DNA of 64,000 nt from Skeletonema tropicum (GCA_037178625.1 CM074138.1:1860001-1924000), one strand, 5' to 3'; positions 1 to 10,988 are shown, counted from the first letter of the stretch. Notes: generated from the sequence alone by a model not told the origin. Numbers and translations: made by a program.

Positions 1-752
1 TCGAGAGGAGGATGTAGTTATTTGACTTCAAGAAGTAAGTTGCTGACAAGTATACTTTGTTGCATTTAGGCTCGGCAGAGTGTTGTAAGTTGATTTTTAT
101 GGACGTCTTGTGGAAGGGAAATGCAGCGTTCTGGCTCTGTTCCCAATTCGCTTCGTGCTGATGTGCCCTGAGCGAGAGCTGGTAAATCATTGATTGTGGG
201 TCAAAAGAGGCCTTGCTCTCTCTCTAGAGGGAGAGAGGCTTGACCTGAGAGTTGAGTAAAATAATGAGGCCACATAATAAAGTACTGCATGCACAGCATA
301 AGGGAGAGCCTGCCAAACAAAGATTGTCTCTCTCTAAGTAGAGCTCGCCAGCTAGCTGTGTTGTGCGTTCGGGCATACCACCAATGACCGGCACCCACGC
401 ATCTTGCGGGTCATTGCAAATCCTGTCACACACTTGCAGCGCCAATGACTGGCTCTGAATAGCTCTGAATGCAGCTCATTTGGCCTCATTATTTTACTCA
501 ACTCTCAGGTCAAGCCTCTCTCCCTCTAGAGAGAGAGCAAGGCCTCTTTTGACCCACAATCAATGATTTACCAGCTCTCGCTCAGGGCACATCAGCACGA
601 AGCGAATTGGGAACAGAGCCAGAACGCTGCATTTCCCTTCCACAAGACGTCCATAAAAATCAACTTACAACACTCTGCCGAGCCTAAATGCAACAAAGTA
701 TACTTGTCAGCAACTTACTTCTTGAAGTCAAATAACTACATCCTCCTCTCGA
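1..752. repeat. Perfect 272-bp inverted repeat with 208-bp spacer
   Basis: Positions 1-272 are the exact reverse complement of 481-752. I compared most of the arm in blocks of 60 bases and saw no mismatch. The spacer is 273-480. The left arm begins at the window edge, so the repeat may extend further left. The right arm ends two bases before the ATG at 755. The structure could be a palindromic upstream region shared by a divergent gene pair, a foldback element, or a hairpin artefact of assembly. Confidence 0.95.
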
Positions 753-754
753 CA

Positions 755-1171
755 ATGTTGTTCACCGCTAGATCAACCAAGACCAAGATGACTCCTTCTT
801 CAACTTCAAGCTCCGAACCAGTGCACACAACTACTGCACCCTGCCACCAGGAGCCGATAGAAATCGATATCGATACCCTGACTGCAGAAGACCTGCAATC
901 ACTGAAACAAGACGACCCGTTCCTCTACTATTCTATCCCCGTTGTCCGGAGGGCAGAGTTCAGTCTTGAGGAGCCCGATATGTCTCATTCCAATTTCAAA
1001 GTCAAAGGATCTACTACCGTCAAGCGACGAACAAGAGTGTCATATGAGTGTCATACGGATCTCCTGATGGATGATCTCTTGGAAGATTTCGAAGACGAGG
1101 AATGTTATGAATCAGCTTTGGAACAGATTGATCTTCACTTCTCCCAGTTGCTTGATCTGTATGCTAGATAG
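755..1171 (+). CDS. Short acidic protein, probable diatom multigene family (138 aa)
   Basis: The frame is open from 563, but 563-752 lies inside the inverted repeat, so I chose the ATG at 755 immediately after it. The protein has a Ser/Thr-rich start and then an acidic core (IDIDTLTAEDLQSLKQDDPF followed by LYYSIPVVRRA). It continues with a basic stretch (KRRTRVSYECH) and a Glu/Asp-rich end (DDLLEDFEDEECYES). I recall similar short proteins with a DLxSLKxxDPFxYYSIPxVR core as a repeated family in diatoms, but that is memory and unverified. There is no signal peptide or membrane segment. The function is unknown. Its whole upstream region is one arm of the inverted repeat, so any promoter would be mirrored on the other side. 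Confidence 0.6.
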   Translation: MLFTARSTKTKMTPSSTSSSEPVHTTTAPCHQEPIEIDIDTLTAEDLQSLKQDDPFLYYSIPVVRRAEFSLEEPDMSHSNFKVKGSTTVKRRTRVSYECHTDLLMDDLLEDFEDEECYESALEQIDLHFSQLLDLYAR

Positions 1172-1584
1172 CAATAACGATATGTAAGAATAAGAATAAA
1201 AGACACGAAATCGAAATGAAAATGTCGCCAAGATCATCATTGGATGTAGAAGATAGTAGAACCATAGTAGAGCAGCTAAGAGGAATGTAGCAGTAATATT
1301 CCTGCTTTTCTTCTTCAGTGTTGGGGTCGACAAGTCAGTTGATGGTGCGGGTGCTTGGTGCTATCAAGTAGCAGGAATAACAACATCGTGGTGGTGACTG
1401 TGCTGTATCTTTGAGAGTGCGTACTACTGATTCCTACGTAAGCTCCCGCTATTTTCTACGTTGATCTCGTTCTTGGATTTCATGCAAATAACATTAAGTC
1501 CCACATACACTCACTCCGCTCTTTTGACTCCCTTTCATTAAGATCTCTCTCTATGGTAGAGCAATTAGTTACCTCTCCATCACC
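1172..1584. other. Intergenic, nothing recognised
   Basis: AT-rich sequence between the short acidic gene and the ankyrin pseudogene. I see no supported gene, repeat or RNA. Confidence 0.5.
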
Positions 1585-3701
1585 ATGAGCGATAGCGACG
1601 ATAACAATGATACCGCAGAAGCGGTCACGGAAGAGCTGCTTGACTTTTGCCAGTCTGACTCGCTTTCTGAGGAAAGCCTTCGTGAAATTATTATTGAGCA
1701 ACATGGATTGACGCCTGACAACAATTCGACCATCAGAGATAAAATTGCTTCTTCTTTCGGGCATGCCACAATGAAAGAGTCAACGAGGGAATAATTCGAT
1801 GCCTTCTCGAATATTTTCCTGATGTTGTGTTAGGGCTACTGATAGTGATGAGAACACACCGCTACATTACCATGTCCATTACGCGTGCGGCAACGAAAGT
1901 ACGACACGGGGGATACTACAGCTCCTCATCGATGCAGCTCCCGACTCTGTTCGCAGAGGTGGCATGCCTCTTAACTGCTTATGTAGTAATGAAGGGGCGA
2001 GTGAAGCAACTCTAATTGAAATACCGAAGTTGCTTATCGAGAAGTATCCTGATGCAGTCCGGCATGCTGATAATAACGGCTATCTTCCGATTCACTTCGC
2101 GTCTGAGTTTAGATCTCCTGAGTTTTGCCGCGTATTGATCGAAGCTTATCCTGGATCTGAGCAAATAAGTAGTCTCACTGGTGACTTTCCTCTGCATTGT
2201 GCATGTAAGAGCAACACCGCTGCCACAGCAGTCGAATTTTTGCACAAACTTTGTATTTATTCAAACTCTACCCCTACGCCATCAACATCAATCATGCAGC
2301 AAATGGGACATGGTATCCAATTCACTACGCAATAGGCAGTAATGCTCGCAGCGACAAACCAACCGTTGCTGTAGATGTTGTGAAATTCCTGCTGGATTGC
2401 CATCCCGATGTGAAGTTGCAGAGGAAAGGAGAAATGTCTCTGCATTGGAATGATTCGAATATTGAGGCTGCTCTCAGAATCATCCAGATAATTTATGATG
2501 CATACCCTGAATCCATACGTATAGAAGACAGTCGCGGTAAGTTGATTCTTCATCGTTATTGTGCAGTTGTTGGTCGGTATGAAAGATGAAAGAGGTGCGT
2601 TGAAAAGGTTGAAGCTGCTGATGGAGAAGCATCCTGAAGGAGTCCGCCATGCTGATCGTCACGGCTGTCTCCCAATCCACTTTGCGGCCTGTTATAGATC
2701 TCCTGAGTTTTGCCGCTTGTTGATTGAAGCTTATCCTGAATCTGAGCGAATGCCTGGTGCCGACGGTATGCTTCCTCTCCATCATGCTAGTATGTTCGGC
2801 AACGTGGCCACAGTTGATTACTTCTACAAATTGTACCCTGATGACATCAATCATGCAGACACAAGTGGATATTTTCCTATTCACTGCGCGATTAGTCGTC
2901 GTGGCGACGTGGAAACCGTGCAATATCTGCTGGATTGCAATCCCAATGTGAAATTTCAGATACATCAAGGAAAATCTCTGCTTCATTTTGCTTGTCTTCT
3001 GACAAGTCATCAGAGATACAATGATTCAAAAACTATCAATGCTGCCATTGAAATTATCAAGACATTGTATGACGCACACCCCGAAGCTATTGAAGGTGAA
3101 AGAATTGTGCGAGACACGCGACATTATCATCAACAAGTGCAAGCATTCATCAACAGCGAGTGGTCTATGCTCGTCGAGCCAAAGATCGAAGTCTCATGAC
3201 AACACCAGATGACAATAAACGACTCCCACTGCACACTGCGCTCAAGACAATGTGAGACTCGGTTCAATCAAGTTGTTGGTAAAAGGCAATCCTTCTGCGA
3301 TAAGGAATTTTGACGACAGTGGCGCGATACCTCTGCACGTGGCATGTGAACATCATGAATCCGCTAGCGTTGTGGGGTACTTAATAAGCCTTGATACATC
3401 GGCTCTGGCACTTGATACAACTGATAGGCAAGGAAATACAACACTCCATTATGCTTGCCGTGGTGCAAAGTATGACACCATAGCGCTTCTGCTTGATAAA
3501 TTTGACGCTGTATCCGTATCAAAACGGAATGTTGACGAGAAGCTTCCTATCGATCTTTTATGGGAAAGCAATGAGGCCCTTGATAGGGAAAGCGTTTCAT
3601 ATACCGAGAGCGTGTATCGGCTTCTTAGGGCATATCCTGAGTCGACGACTATGGGCATTATGTATAGGAGCAATCTGCTTCAGCTTCGTGTCCGAGCCTG
3701 A
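1585..3701 (+). pseudogene. Ankyrin-repeat protein gene, broken by about six frame changes
   Basis: Ankyrin-type repeats (PLHxA...LLxxxPxxxxxxD) run continuously but move between reading frames. The path is frame 1 from 1585, frame 3 near 1750, frame 2 from about 1835, frame 1 from about 2245, frame 2 from about 2561, frame 1 near 3150, and frame 3 from about 3245 to the stop at 3701. Visible repeat pieces include YLPIHFASEFRSPEFCRVLI, CLPIHFAACYRSPEFCRLLI, LPLHHASMFGNVATVDYFYK and AIPLHVACEHHESASVVGYL. The C-terminal part (RGAKYDTIALLLDKF, then YTESVYRLLRAYPEST) resembles the end of an ankyrin family that is very expanded in Thalassiosira-like diatoms (recalled). These proteins are presumed protein-interaction scaffolds. 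The shifts are too many to be introns, because there is no matching GT-AG at each junction. Decay is most likely; draft-assembly indels are possible. Confidence 0.8.
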
Positions 3702-4180
3702 CTGGAAATGTTGCGTACTCTGATACGCTTCTTTTCTTGCTTGCGTAACACCATACACTCCCTTAGTTGCTGATGACCATTCATGCAACTGTTCTTCCTT
3801 CTGCTCTGCCCTGGCTGTTCATGGTTAGTTCGAGTCGAAGTAATGGCAAGGAGAGATATGTTATGTTGTACACATTAGCTGCGTTGAGATAAGTCGAAAA
3901 TGGCTTGTTCTCTTAGTCTCTACTTACAGTATGTGAATACTCATTCATACATGATGAGAGACAATGAGTTTACGTTTTTGTAATCATAAAATTTACTTCT
4001 TCTTACTTCGTCGTAAGCCTGTCAGAAAATTTCTTAATGTTTCTCGTCCAGTCATTGTCCAATAGAGCGGTCCGCTCGCCTGCAAGCCATTTGTTGAAAG
4101 TTGTCTCACTAAAAAAGGAGCTACTTATCAGCTTCGTCTGCATATTTCCTCATCACTCTATACTTGGATATTCTCACATT
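3702..4180. other. Intergenic, nothing recognised
   Basis: No supported coding region, repeat or RNA gene between the ankyrin pseudogene and the dispersed inverted repeat at 4181. Confidence 0.4.
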
Positions 4181-4515
4181 GAGTGAGTTCTTTAGCTTTC
4201 CCATGCTTAGATCTATGACTTAATTCAAAATGATAGATTGGGTTTAACGCTCGCCCTCGACTATAAAAGATGTTGTTTCACAAAAAGGCTTTTCCCAATA
4301 TTCAACTGTGATACAGGTGCTCATGTTGCCATGCACCTGAGCCTTTTCAATCCTCATGCCATTACGCAGTAGAGGACCACAGTTTATAGGATTAGCCGAC
4401 CTACGATGGTCTTCAACTGGACTCTTACTCTTTTGCCGTGTCTAGATCTATGGGACCCATTCTGCATCTACAGGGATAGATCTTTAGACAGAGTTGCAGC
4501 TTGACTTGTGGCAGG
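4181..4515 (+). repeat. 335-bp dispersed repeat, copy A (inverted relative to 10643-10979)
   Basis: This segment matches the reverse complement of 10643-10979 at roughly 95 percent by eye, with scattered substitutions and one- to four-base indels. It contains a TATA-like stretch (ctataaaag). Its mate lies about 6.1 kb away in opposite orientation. The pair could be terminal inverted repeats of a large element or two insertions of one repeat family. I could not find a convincing target duplication at the outer ends. Confidence 0.85.
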
Positions 4516-5395
4516 ATGGTTTGCGCTTGATGGAATACTGGAATCAGAGAATGATCGGAGTAGTTGCCTTCGATCTGTTCAAAAAGGATACCGAAGAGTT
4601 CTCGTTTCCTTTCTTTGCTCAGATCAGATGTGTGTTGTCTCTGTGGTGTGGAGTGTGGATGGATTCGCCGTCTGGAAGCGCGCGTGAGAGGAGCACGAAG
4701 CGCCATCTGAGATGAACGACCTCGACATCAATGAGAACATGCAGACGAACCAGGGTGGACGGGCTGGGGCGGGGATGGCGCTAATCTTGTTGTAGACATT
4801 CATTAAACGACTTTAATGCATACGCAGAATCAGGAGGATAGTCGTTGGCTCTAGAAGCGACCGGCGAAGGGGCTACTTGTATTGCTTGTGTAGTTGATGG
4901 CTTTCCACGATTACCCGAGGAATAGTGGGTTGTCTTCGGCTTGAATGTAGATTGGAACATCTTCTCTTCACTCTTCAATCTCGTGCGCTGAGATATATTA
5001 TGATGATGTTGATCTCTGGATTAGTTGCGTTGGGCGTTGGCTGAGCAACACATCATTCACTCTGTGGAGAGGAAATAGGTGTAAGAGAGGTTCTCTTTTC
5101 ATGTGCGAACTAAGAAGACACACGGAGTTTGACTCTCGCTCAAGTACTTAGTTGCACGCAGTTATGGGTGGTGACGCTAGTTGCGCGCCCTAGTAAAACC
5201 TTCAAATGGCTACTTTTTTGGAAATAGATAGAGTAAGCGAATAGTAACTCTACGATGAAACAAAGACTACCAATGGAAAGCTTATCTCCTCTAGTTTATG
5301 ATTCATGTGTTGTTTGTGTGATTTGGTCGACTATGAGACGAGTTGGAATCGTCCAAAGTTTAGCGCTTGTCTGACTTTGGAACGGCTCTCTCACA
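4516..5395. other. Intergenic, nothing firm
   Basis: No supportable gene. A short sequence at 5157-5183 (around ggtggtgacgctagtt) recurs inverted at 8465-8487, possibly ends of a decayed element of about 3.3 kb. Confidence 0.35.
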
Positions 5396-5494
5396 CTCTG
5401 GGGGGTCGAATGCTGTCGTGAAGGCATGCCTTCGATTCGTGAGATGTTCAGGAATCCAGTGCATGCCTTCACGACAGCATTCGACCCCCCAGAG
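5396..5494. repeat. Perfect 34-bp stem with 31-bp loop
   Basis: Positions 5396-5429 are exactly reverse-complementary to 5461-5494 (arm begins ctctggggggtcgaatgctg). Perfect arms of this size would form a stable hairpin. It may be a small foldback or MITE-type element, or a structured transcript end. It lies about 340 bp beyond the 3' end of the minus-strand gene ending at 5832. Confidence 0.95.
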
Positions 5495-5831
5495 CCATAG
5501 AATCGACAACTTCCTGAGACATCATTTTTTCAACCCATTTTCAAATTTTTTTCGTCCTTTTCGCAGATCCGACCTCCGACAGTCAAGCTGTTCATTCTCG
5601 GCAACTAAGCGGTCGATTCAACTCATTCCACTTGCAGAGCTCTTCTAGAAGACCTATTGGAGCGATCCGATCAGTTTGTTAGGTTGGAGCAACTCTTTTT
5701 GCTGCGTAATACTGCGTCTAAACTGGGCAATGCAATAGAGAGATCGCTTTTCACACGTCGGCGATGCATTTGGTTCATATTTGCTACCAACAGCAATATT
5801 TTCATCCATAAAACCGTGCCGTGTCGATTTA
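5495..5831. other. 3' flank of minus-strand gene, nothing recognised
   Basis: AT-rich sequence with no supported gene. Confidence 0.35.
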
Positions 5832-6863
5832 TTAGGTAGGTGCTATAGATAGATTGAGTTGAATCGTAGCAAAGCGTGCCAGATTTTTGCACTTGACTCC
5901 ATTTACCGACTTGACCATTGCATACGCAGTGGCCATGGGCACTGTGACTCCTTTCGAATCAACTTTGTAAGTAACCTCAACATTACAAAATTCAAATTCA
6001 GTATCCAACTCGATGTTGTTGCACGTATGTGGAATGGATGGGAGTTGGAGCGCCTCTCCTAACTCGACCATCTGATTGTCATAAGACTCAATTCCTGTAT
6101 TAGGGAAGATGTTGAAATCCCAAGGCTCAATATTGCCTTGGCCTGGGATTGGATCGAGTACAAGATACTCTGGGCAGTCCACCATCGTTGCCTCAACGGC
6201 GACTGTTTCGTTTGTTATTGGGATGGTGTTGATCAATGCATCTAGTGCATCCTCCGCAAAGTGACAATTGAACAACTCGTTCAAGAACTCATCATCATGA
6301 AGTTGAGTGTCTGATGCGATGCGGTCGAGCATTGATGCAGGGCTTGAAGCTGGCTGCGCTCTAGGTTTCAAGCTCATGTTTGCTTGTAGAACGGTAGAGA
6401 CTGTAATCGGATCACGGTCCCTACGGATGCAACATGGAAGTTGAACATCAATCTCGCTCGAAGGCTCCGAGGTAACATTGTTGACATGATACTCGAGAGC
6501 TGCTGGGGCATTAGCATAGCCCGTCACCTGTTCCAAACTGGTGTATTGAGGCAGGACTTGAAGCTGGCTGCGCTCTAGGTTTCAAGCTCATGTTTGCTTG
6601 TAGAACGGTAGAGACTGTAATCGGATCACGGTCCCTACGGATGCAACATGGAAGTTGAACATCAATCTCGCTCGAAGGCTCCGAGGTAACATTGTTGACA
6701 TGATACTCGAGAGCTGCTGGGGCATTAGCATAGCCCGTCACCTGTTCCAAACTGGTGGCAAATACATTGGTGAAGGTTGAATGTTGATTCCCAAAAGGGT
6801 CGGCGTTTCAGGATCGATGGGAAAGCTAGTGATCCAGGCATTTTTCGATTTGTAGTAATTCAT
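5832..6863 (-). CDS. Uncharacterised acidic protein gene with internal tandem duplication
   Basis: The best supported part is 5832-6536 (234 aa from MEQVTGYANAPAALEYHV to LNLSIAPT). It is acidic and hydrophilic, with Glu/Asp/Asn-rich segments such as NIELDTEFEFCNVEVTYKVD. I do not recognise the family. Upstream, a second copy of the N-terminal coding segment begins at 6750 and runs out of frame after about 68 codons. A possible true N-terminus (MNYYKSKNAWITSFPIDPET) starts at 6863 and is open for about 43 codons. These three pieces cannot be joined in one frame without an intron or a frame correction, so the real start is uncertain. The duplication, not a multiple of three in period, may have broken the gene. 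Confidence 0.4.
6343..6757 (-). repeat. 201-bp direct tandem duplication (period 214)
   Basis: 6343-6543 is repeated essentially identically at 6557-6757, separated by 13 bp. Both copies encode MEQVTGYANAPAALEYHV and onward in the minus direction. The near identity indicates a recent event. A period of 214 bp changes the reading frame. Confidence 0.92.
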
Positions 6864-8771
6864 TTTCAACGTAGATTTTTCTTCTTTGTTTGGCTGTTAA
6901 TGTGGGAGTATATATACTGTGTCCAATCTTGCTAACAATTGAGCTATTGATCAATATATTTGGTGATATAACAAAAGACTTATTATGACTTAAAATATAA
7001 AGGAAACGATCAACGTTTTTGGATTCGGTTCAACTTGTGCTTTCATTGGCGATGTCATGATAGACCAGCCTCGAGAAAGCATTCCGAAACATATTGAGAA
7101 ACGAGAAACCAGATAACATAAATATGAATTTGATTGATGTCCGACACTACGTAGGTGTGACATGTCATTCCTACAAGTTAAGCAAGCCGTCGTCACTCTG
7201 GAGACATCCACCTACTAAATGCAAGAATCCACTCTTGCTTTAGCATTAACAGTATTGTGAAGCGTGAAACATACGTCGGTAAGAGGCGACTTGAAATCAA
7301 GTAGCCCATGCGGAAGGAACTGCAGCAAGGAAGGGCGTCTACCACCTACAGTCAGACCTCATTGGAAGATCAAATCGAAGAAGCTGCAACGCTAAAGACA
7401 GCCAATGATTTGGCGTGGAAGTCAAGGGATACAATTGAGCTTACAAAGTGACTTGGCAAAGTCTTGAAGGAGAGGCATTGGGAAGATGTCCCAGTGAATC
7501 GTTTCTTTGAAGAACTCGAAAAGGTCTTTCCTCGCTTTTACAACTTGCAGTGAGCCATAAGACCAAGCGTTTTGTGATGCAGAGGAGCAACTCCAACTTG
7601 TACTGAAACGAATAATCTCGATAAATTCATTAAGCCTGTTCGACATTTGCAGATAGAAAGGCTCCAAACACCCTCAGCACCAAGCGTCGGCGTCGGGCAG
7701 GCGAGTTGAAGAAGGCGAAAGCAACCAAGCTGGATATTTGGGCCGAGTTTGCCAAAGTTGAAGACTCTAAATCAGACCATGATACAAAACTGACCCACCC
7801 AATCCTTATATAACACCAGAGGATGTATTCACTGCACTAGAACGTTCGTAATGTTGTGATATCGACCACGATGGGTAAGGTATGCCGAAAGATGGCAATT
7901 TTCCACGCCCCATTTCAAATTGCATTACGACTAAGTAGACCTATTTCGAACCAAAAAATGCTGTAGACATTGAATACATAGACAATAAGCTGTACATGGA
8001 GCCATCGTTTGTCCTCCGATGAGGTCCGTAACATGGTGCACGGTGCGGTCGAACATGGTAGTTTTGGTGATGTTTTGTTCTGTGTGATTTTGAGGCCGGA
8101 TGGCGAAGCGCGCCAAATCGCTTCACCGATTTTCGGCCCTTGGAGGAGTCGACTATGACGCCCCTACGACCACCAACATTGCCGATGAAGACGAATCCAA
8201 CGATACGAATGGCACGAAATGACCTCAATGGACCAATCTTGGCGAGATCGGGCGGTGATTTGAAGATTTGATCACTACAGAGACCATTATAAGCACAAAA
8301 GGGGCATTTAACTAGTGGGTCACTAACAAACTGAATATCTAGATAACTCCATAACTATTGGTGCAAAAACGGCTCCCTTTGCAGTTCATTGGTCCTAGGG
8401 GTATACTGAAGCTGTCTGAGCAGTGTTACAGTGAAATTCCAAAATTCGTTTTGTTAGTAGATTTAACTAGCGTCACCACCAACTGCGTTGGAGCGCACAT
8501 CACGGACAGGACGCACATCACGACTAACCTCAAGTAGGATGGAAAATCAAATCGTGACAGTATCTTGCCGAAGAAAAGATAGATGTCAGTACCTGTGACC
8601 TGGACTTTTGAAGTGAATAAAGCTCATGCAAGTCTAAAATTGCTGCCTGGGGCAAAAAGAGAAGGCAGGTTGCATGAGCTATATTACTTAAAAAATTAGG
8701 TAAATGTTGCATCATAGCTACCTCTAGCAGACATCATTGAACGAACAATTGGAGTCTTCATTGTAGTCATA
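6864..8771. other. Long gene-poor stretch with decayed coding-like fragments
   Basis: No intact gene is convincing. Between about 7300 and 7810 the plus strand has hydrophilic, protein-like pieces in changing frames (for example DQIEEAATLKTANDLAWKSR, then RRRRAGELKKAKATKLDIWA). These look like a decayed gene or element remnant. 8465-8487 is the inverted partner of 5157-5183. The rest shows nothing I can support. Confidence 0.35.
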
Positions 8772-9593
8772 TCAGCACGTCATCCAAAGAAGAAAGATAT
8801 CCTCATCTTGCATGTCTACCATACCATAACCATTACTCGCAATCTCATTCTCCTGGCAGTGGCAGTCTACCAAGTGAAAGGGTAAGCCACCAAACGTTTC
8901 ATCAAATGAGTCTTTGCGATTGTTTTGAGTTTGACTTCGGGTTGAACTTGCATTTGGGCATGGACTGATTGGGCATAGAGGACTGACAGATGCTGAGGCG
9001 ACTGAGGTTGCGCAAGAAAAAATGGGTGAATACAATTCAGTTTCAGCAATCAATGCTTCGATATCTGTTTCTTCTCCTTCTTTCTTCTCATTCATTGGTA
9101 GATTGATTGTTCCTGGCTCTGGAATAATCTTCTTCTCTTCATCAGAAATTGGTCCCTTGTTAGTATTGCGTACCCTTGCCGCTCCATCACGTAGTGCTTG
9201 GGCCGTCTTCTCGTGAGCTCTTTTGATCTCACATTCTCTCCAACGGCCTGTTACTGCATCTTTTTCTAGGAATCTACCAGGTGGGTTGAGTGCGTGGATA
9301 TGATCAATGACACATCGTGTGATCTCTATCTTGCGTGTCGTCTCCGTGCTTTTGAGGTATTCGCCCTGTTTACACAAGATGATGATGATGATGAGAGATA
9401 TGAGTGAGATGTGTCGACGAGGCAGTATAAATGATTCGATAGCGACGTATGGTATTCAACGACTTACCACATGTTGGCTAACAACCTCTCTGAAGTAGAT
9501 GTTGCCTGCACGACGATTAGTGCCGACACCGCGGCCGAGCAACACGTCGGTGTGCCTAAGCGTGTCAATATAGTTAGGTGATGATTTGCACAT
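8772..9593 (-). CDS. DUF6824-domain protein, two exons (239 aa)
   Basis: The gene is complement(join(8772..9365, 9468..9593)). Exon 1 starts at the ATG at 9593 and encodes TDVLLGRGVGTNRRAGNIYF and then REVVSQHV. The donor GTAAGT follows at 9467. The 102-bp intron ends in ACAG, and exon 2 resumes in phase with GEYLKSTETTRKIEITRCVI, then HIHALNPPGRFLEKD and KTAQALRDGA. The order 'DVLLGRG..R.GN..FR', 'I....NPPGRFL' and 'EKTAQALRDG' is that of the DUF6824 family, common in diatoms and sometimes suggested to be nuclear; the biochemical role is unknown. The C-terminal 120 residues are acidic and low-complexity. Both splice sites and the reading phase agree, so this is one of the better supported models here. 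Confidence 0.85.
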
Positions 9594-10320
9594 GATGCGT
9601 GTATTGTTGTCTATCTTTTGTTTGTAAGTGATATGAGCACGGCTACCAAGCTACGATGAGCTGCCTTGGCTTGCATTTATTTCTGAAAGAGAATATTATG
9701 TGCCTTCACCTACCGAACATAAGTATCATAATATTTGTGATTGACATCTGTTTGAGGCTAAGCTGACGCAGCAGAGTCCGAAAGTTGAAGAAGATGCTGT
9801 GTCTGCATTGTTGTGAATCATTGGAATATTTCTCGCAACATACAGATAAGTATAGCCCTCACTACAATGACATATTTGTGAATTGCTGAATCCTTTTCCG
9901 TGGCATACACCCCACAGCATATTTACTTTCAATACCCCATTTGTCCGTACTCTAGAAGTACTTATCTCTGCCAGCTTTCATTCCATTCCATTCCCATCCA
10001 AGCGAAGATCTGCAGCTGCACTATATATGTGGAAGTTTTACTTGAAATAGCGAGCTGCAGCCCATCTCTCGCTCGGACTAAAGACAAAACTTTTTTGTCG
10101 GACAAATAATAGTAAACACTCGAAGTTCTGCTGCTCCTCCTGCCTCCTCCTTCCCCCCTCCTTCTCCTCCAAGGATACCTAACAATGTACCTACCCCCCT
10201 CCCCTCCAAGGGAAAGGAGAGATCCACCGAGAAACAACGAAAACGAGAGGACCCGGAAGGCGTAGGCCGCAACCTCAAAGACTACGAGGCATCTTTTGTC
10301 TCGCAAGAGGAGCTGTATGG
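9594..10320. other. Upstream region with pyrimidine-rich low complexity
   Basis: Contains no supported gene. Around 10130-10210 there is a C/T-rich run (repeats of ctcctcctgcctcctcc type). The reverse strand of this run is open, but its translation is simple sequence. Confidence 0.4.
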
Positions 10321-10488
10321 ATGGACATCAAAGCTGAGTTAAGACCACTCTCACGCTTATATCATCCCGACAAACACAATCCTGCAAGAACCAACATGAC
10401 AAACGAAGATGCCAAAACCTTCTTTCAGCTCTTCAACAATGCAAGAGACTTTCTAGAAGAACACTACAGACGTACTGGACACATGTAA
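10321..10488 (+). pseudogene. J-domain (DnaJ-like) fragment, 55 codons
   Basis: The frame from the ATG at 10321 reads MDIKAELRPLSRLYHPDKHN, then PARTNMTNEDAKTFFQLFNN and ARDFLEEHYRRTGHM before a stop. It contains the HPD tripeptide and helix III of a J domain (HPDKHNP...FFQLFNNARDFLEE). Helix I is missing or out of frame. I recall J-domain tails with this wording at the ends of diatom transposon-like polyproteins, so this may be an element remnant rather than a chaperone gene. That link is from memory. It sits just inside the inverted repeat copy at 10643. Confidence 0.55.
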
Positions 10489-10642
10489 CAACAACCACAA
10501 CAACTAAAGAGTGTGAGCTCTTTAAACATCTACTGAATGATCTAAGTTACCCTGTGTAACTCAGAGGCATTGGAGGAGATAGCGGGTGAAGCTGTTGACG
10601 AAGGAACACGTCAGGCTTTACGAACAGCTTGGAGGGCCTAGG

Positions 10643-10979
10643 CCTGCCACAAGTCAAGCTGCAACTCTGTCTAAAGATCTATCCCTGTAGATGCAGAATG
10701 GGTCCCCTATAGTTCTAGACACGGCAAAAGAGTACGAGTACCCGTTGAAGACCATCGTAGGTCGGCTAATCCTATAAACTGTGGTTCTCTACTGCGTAAT
10801 GGCATGACGATTGAAAAGGCTCAGGTGCATGGCAACATGAGCACCTGCATCACACTTGAATATTGGGAAAAGCCTGTTTGTGAAACAACATCTTTTATAG
10901 TCGAGGGCGAGCGTTAAACCCAATCTATCATTTTGAATTAAGTCAGATCTAAGCGTGGTAAAGCTAAAGAACTCACTCG
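10643..10979 (-). repeat. 335-bp dispersed repeat, copy B
   Basis: Reverse-complement partner of 4181-4515. It ends about 10 bp beyond the putative last stop of the OS-9-like gene (10989), so the repeat abuts that gene's 3' end. Confidence 0.85.
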
Positions 10980-10988
10980 CTCACTCAC

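Noticed and set aside
201..445. Overlapping minus-strand open frames in the inverted-repeat spacer
   Set aside because: They are short, differ by frame over the same DNA and have no domain or composition supporting coding.
9962..10306. Minus-strand open frame of 114 codons over the pyrimidine-rich run
   Set aside because: Translation is Gly/Arg/Ser simple sequence caused by the C/T-rich tract.
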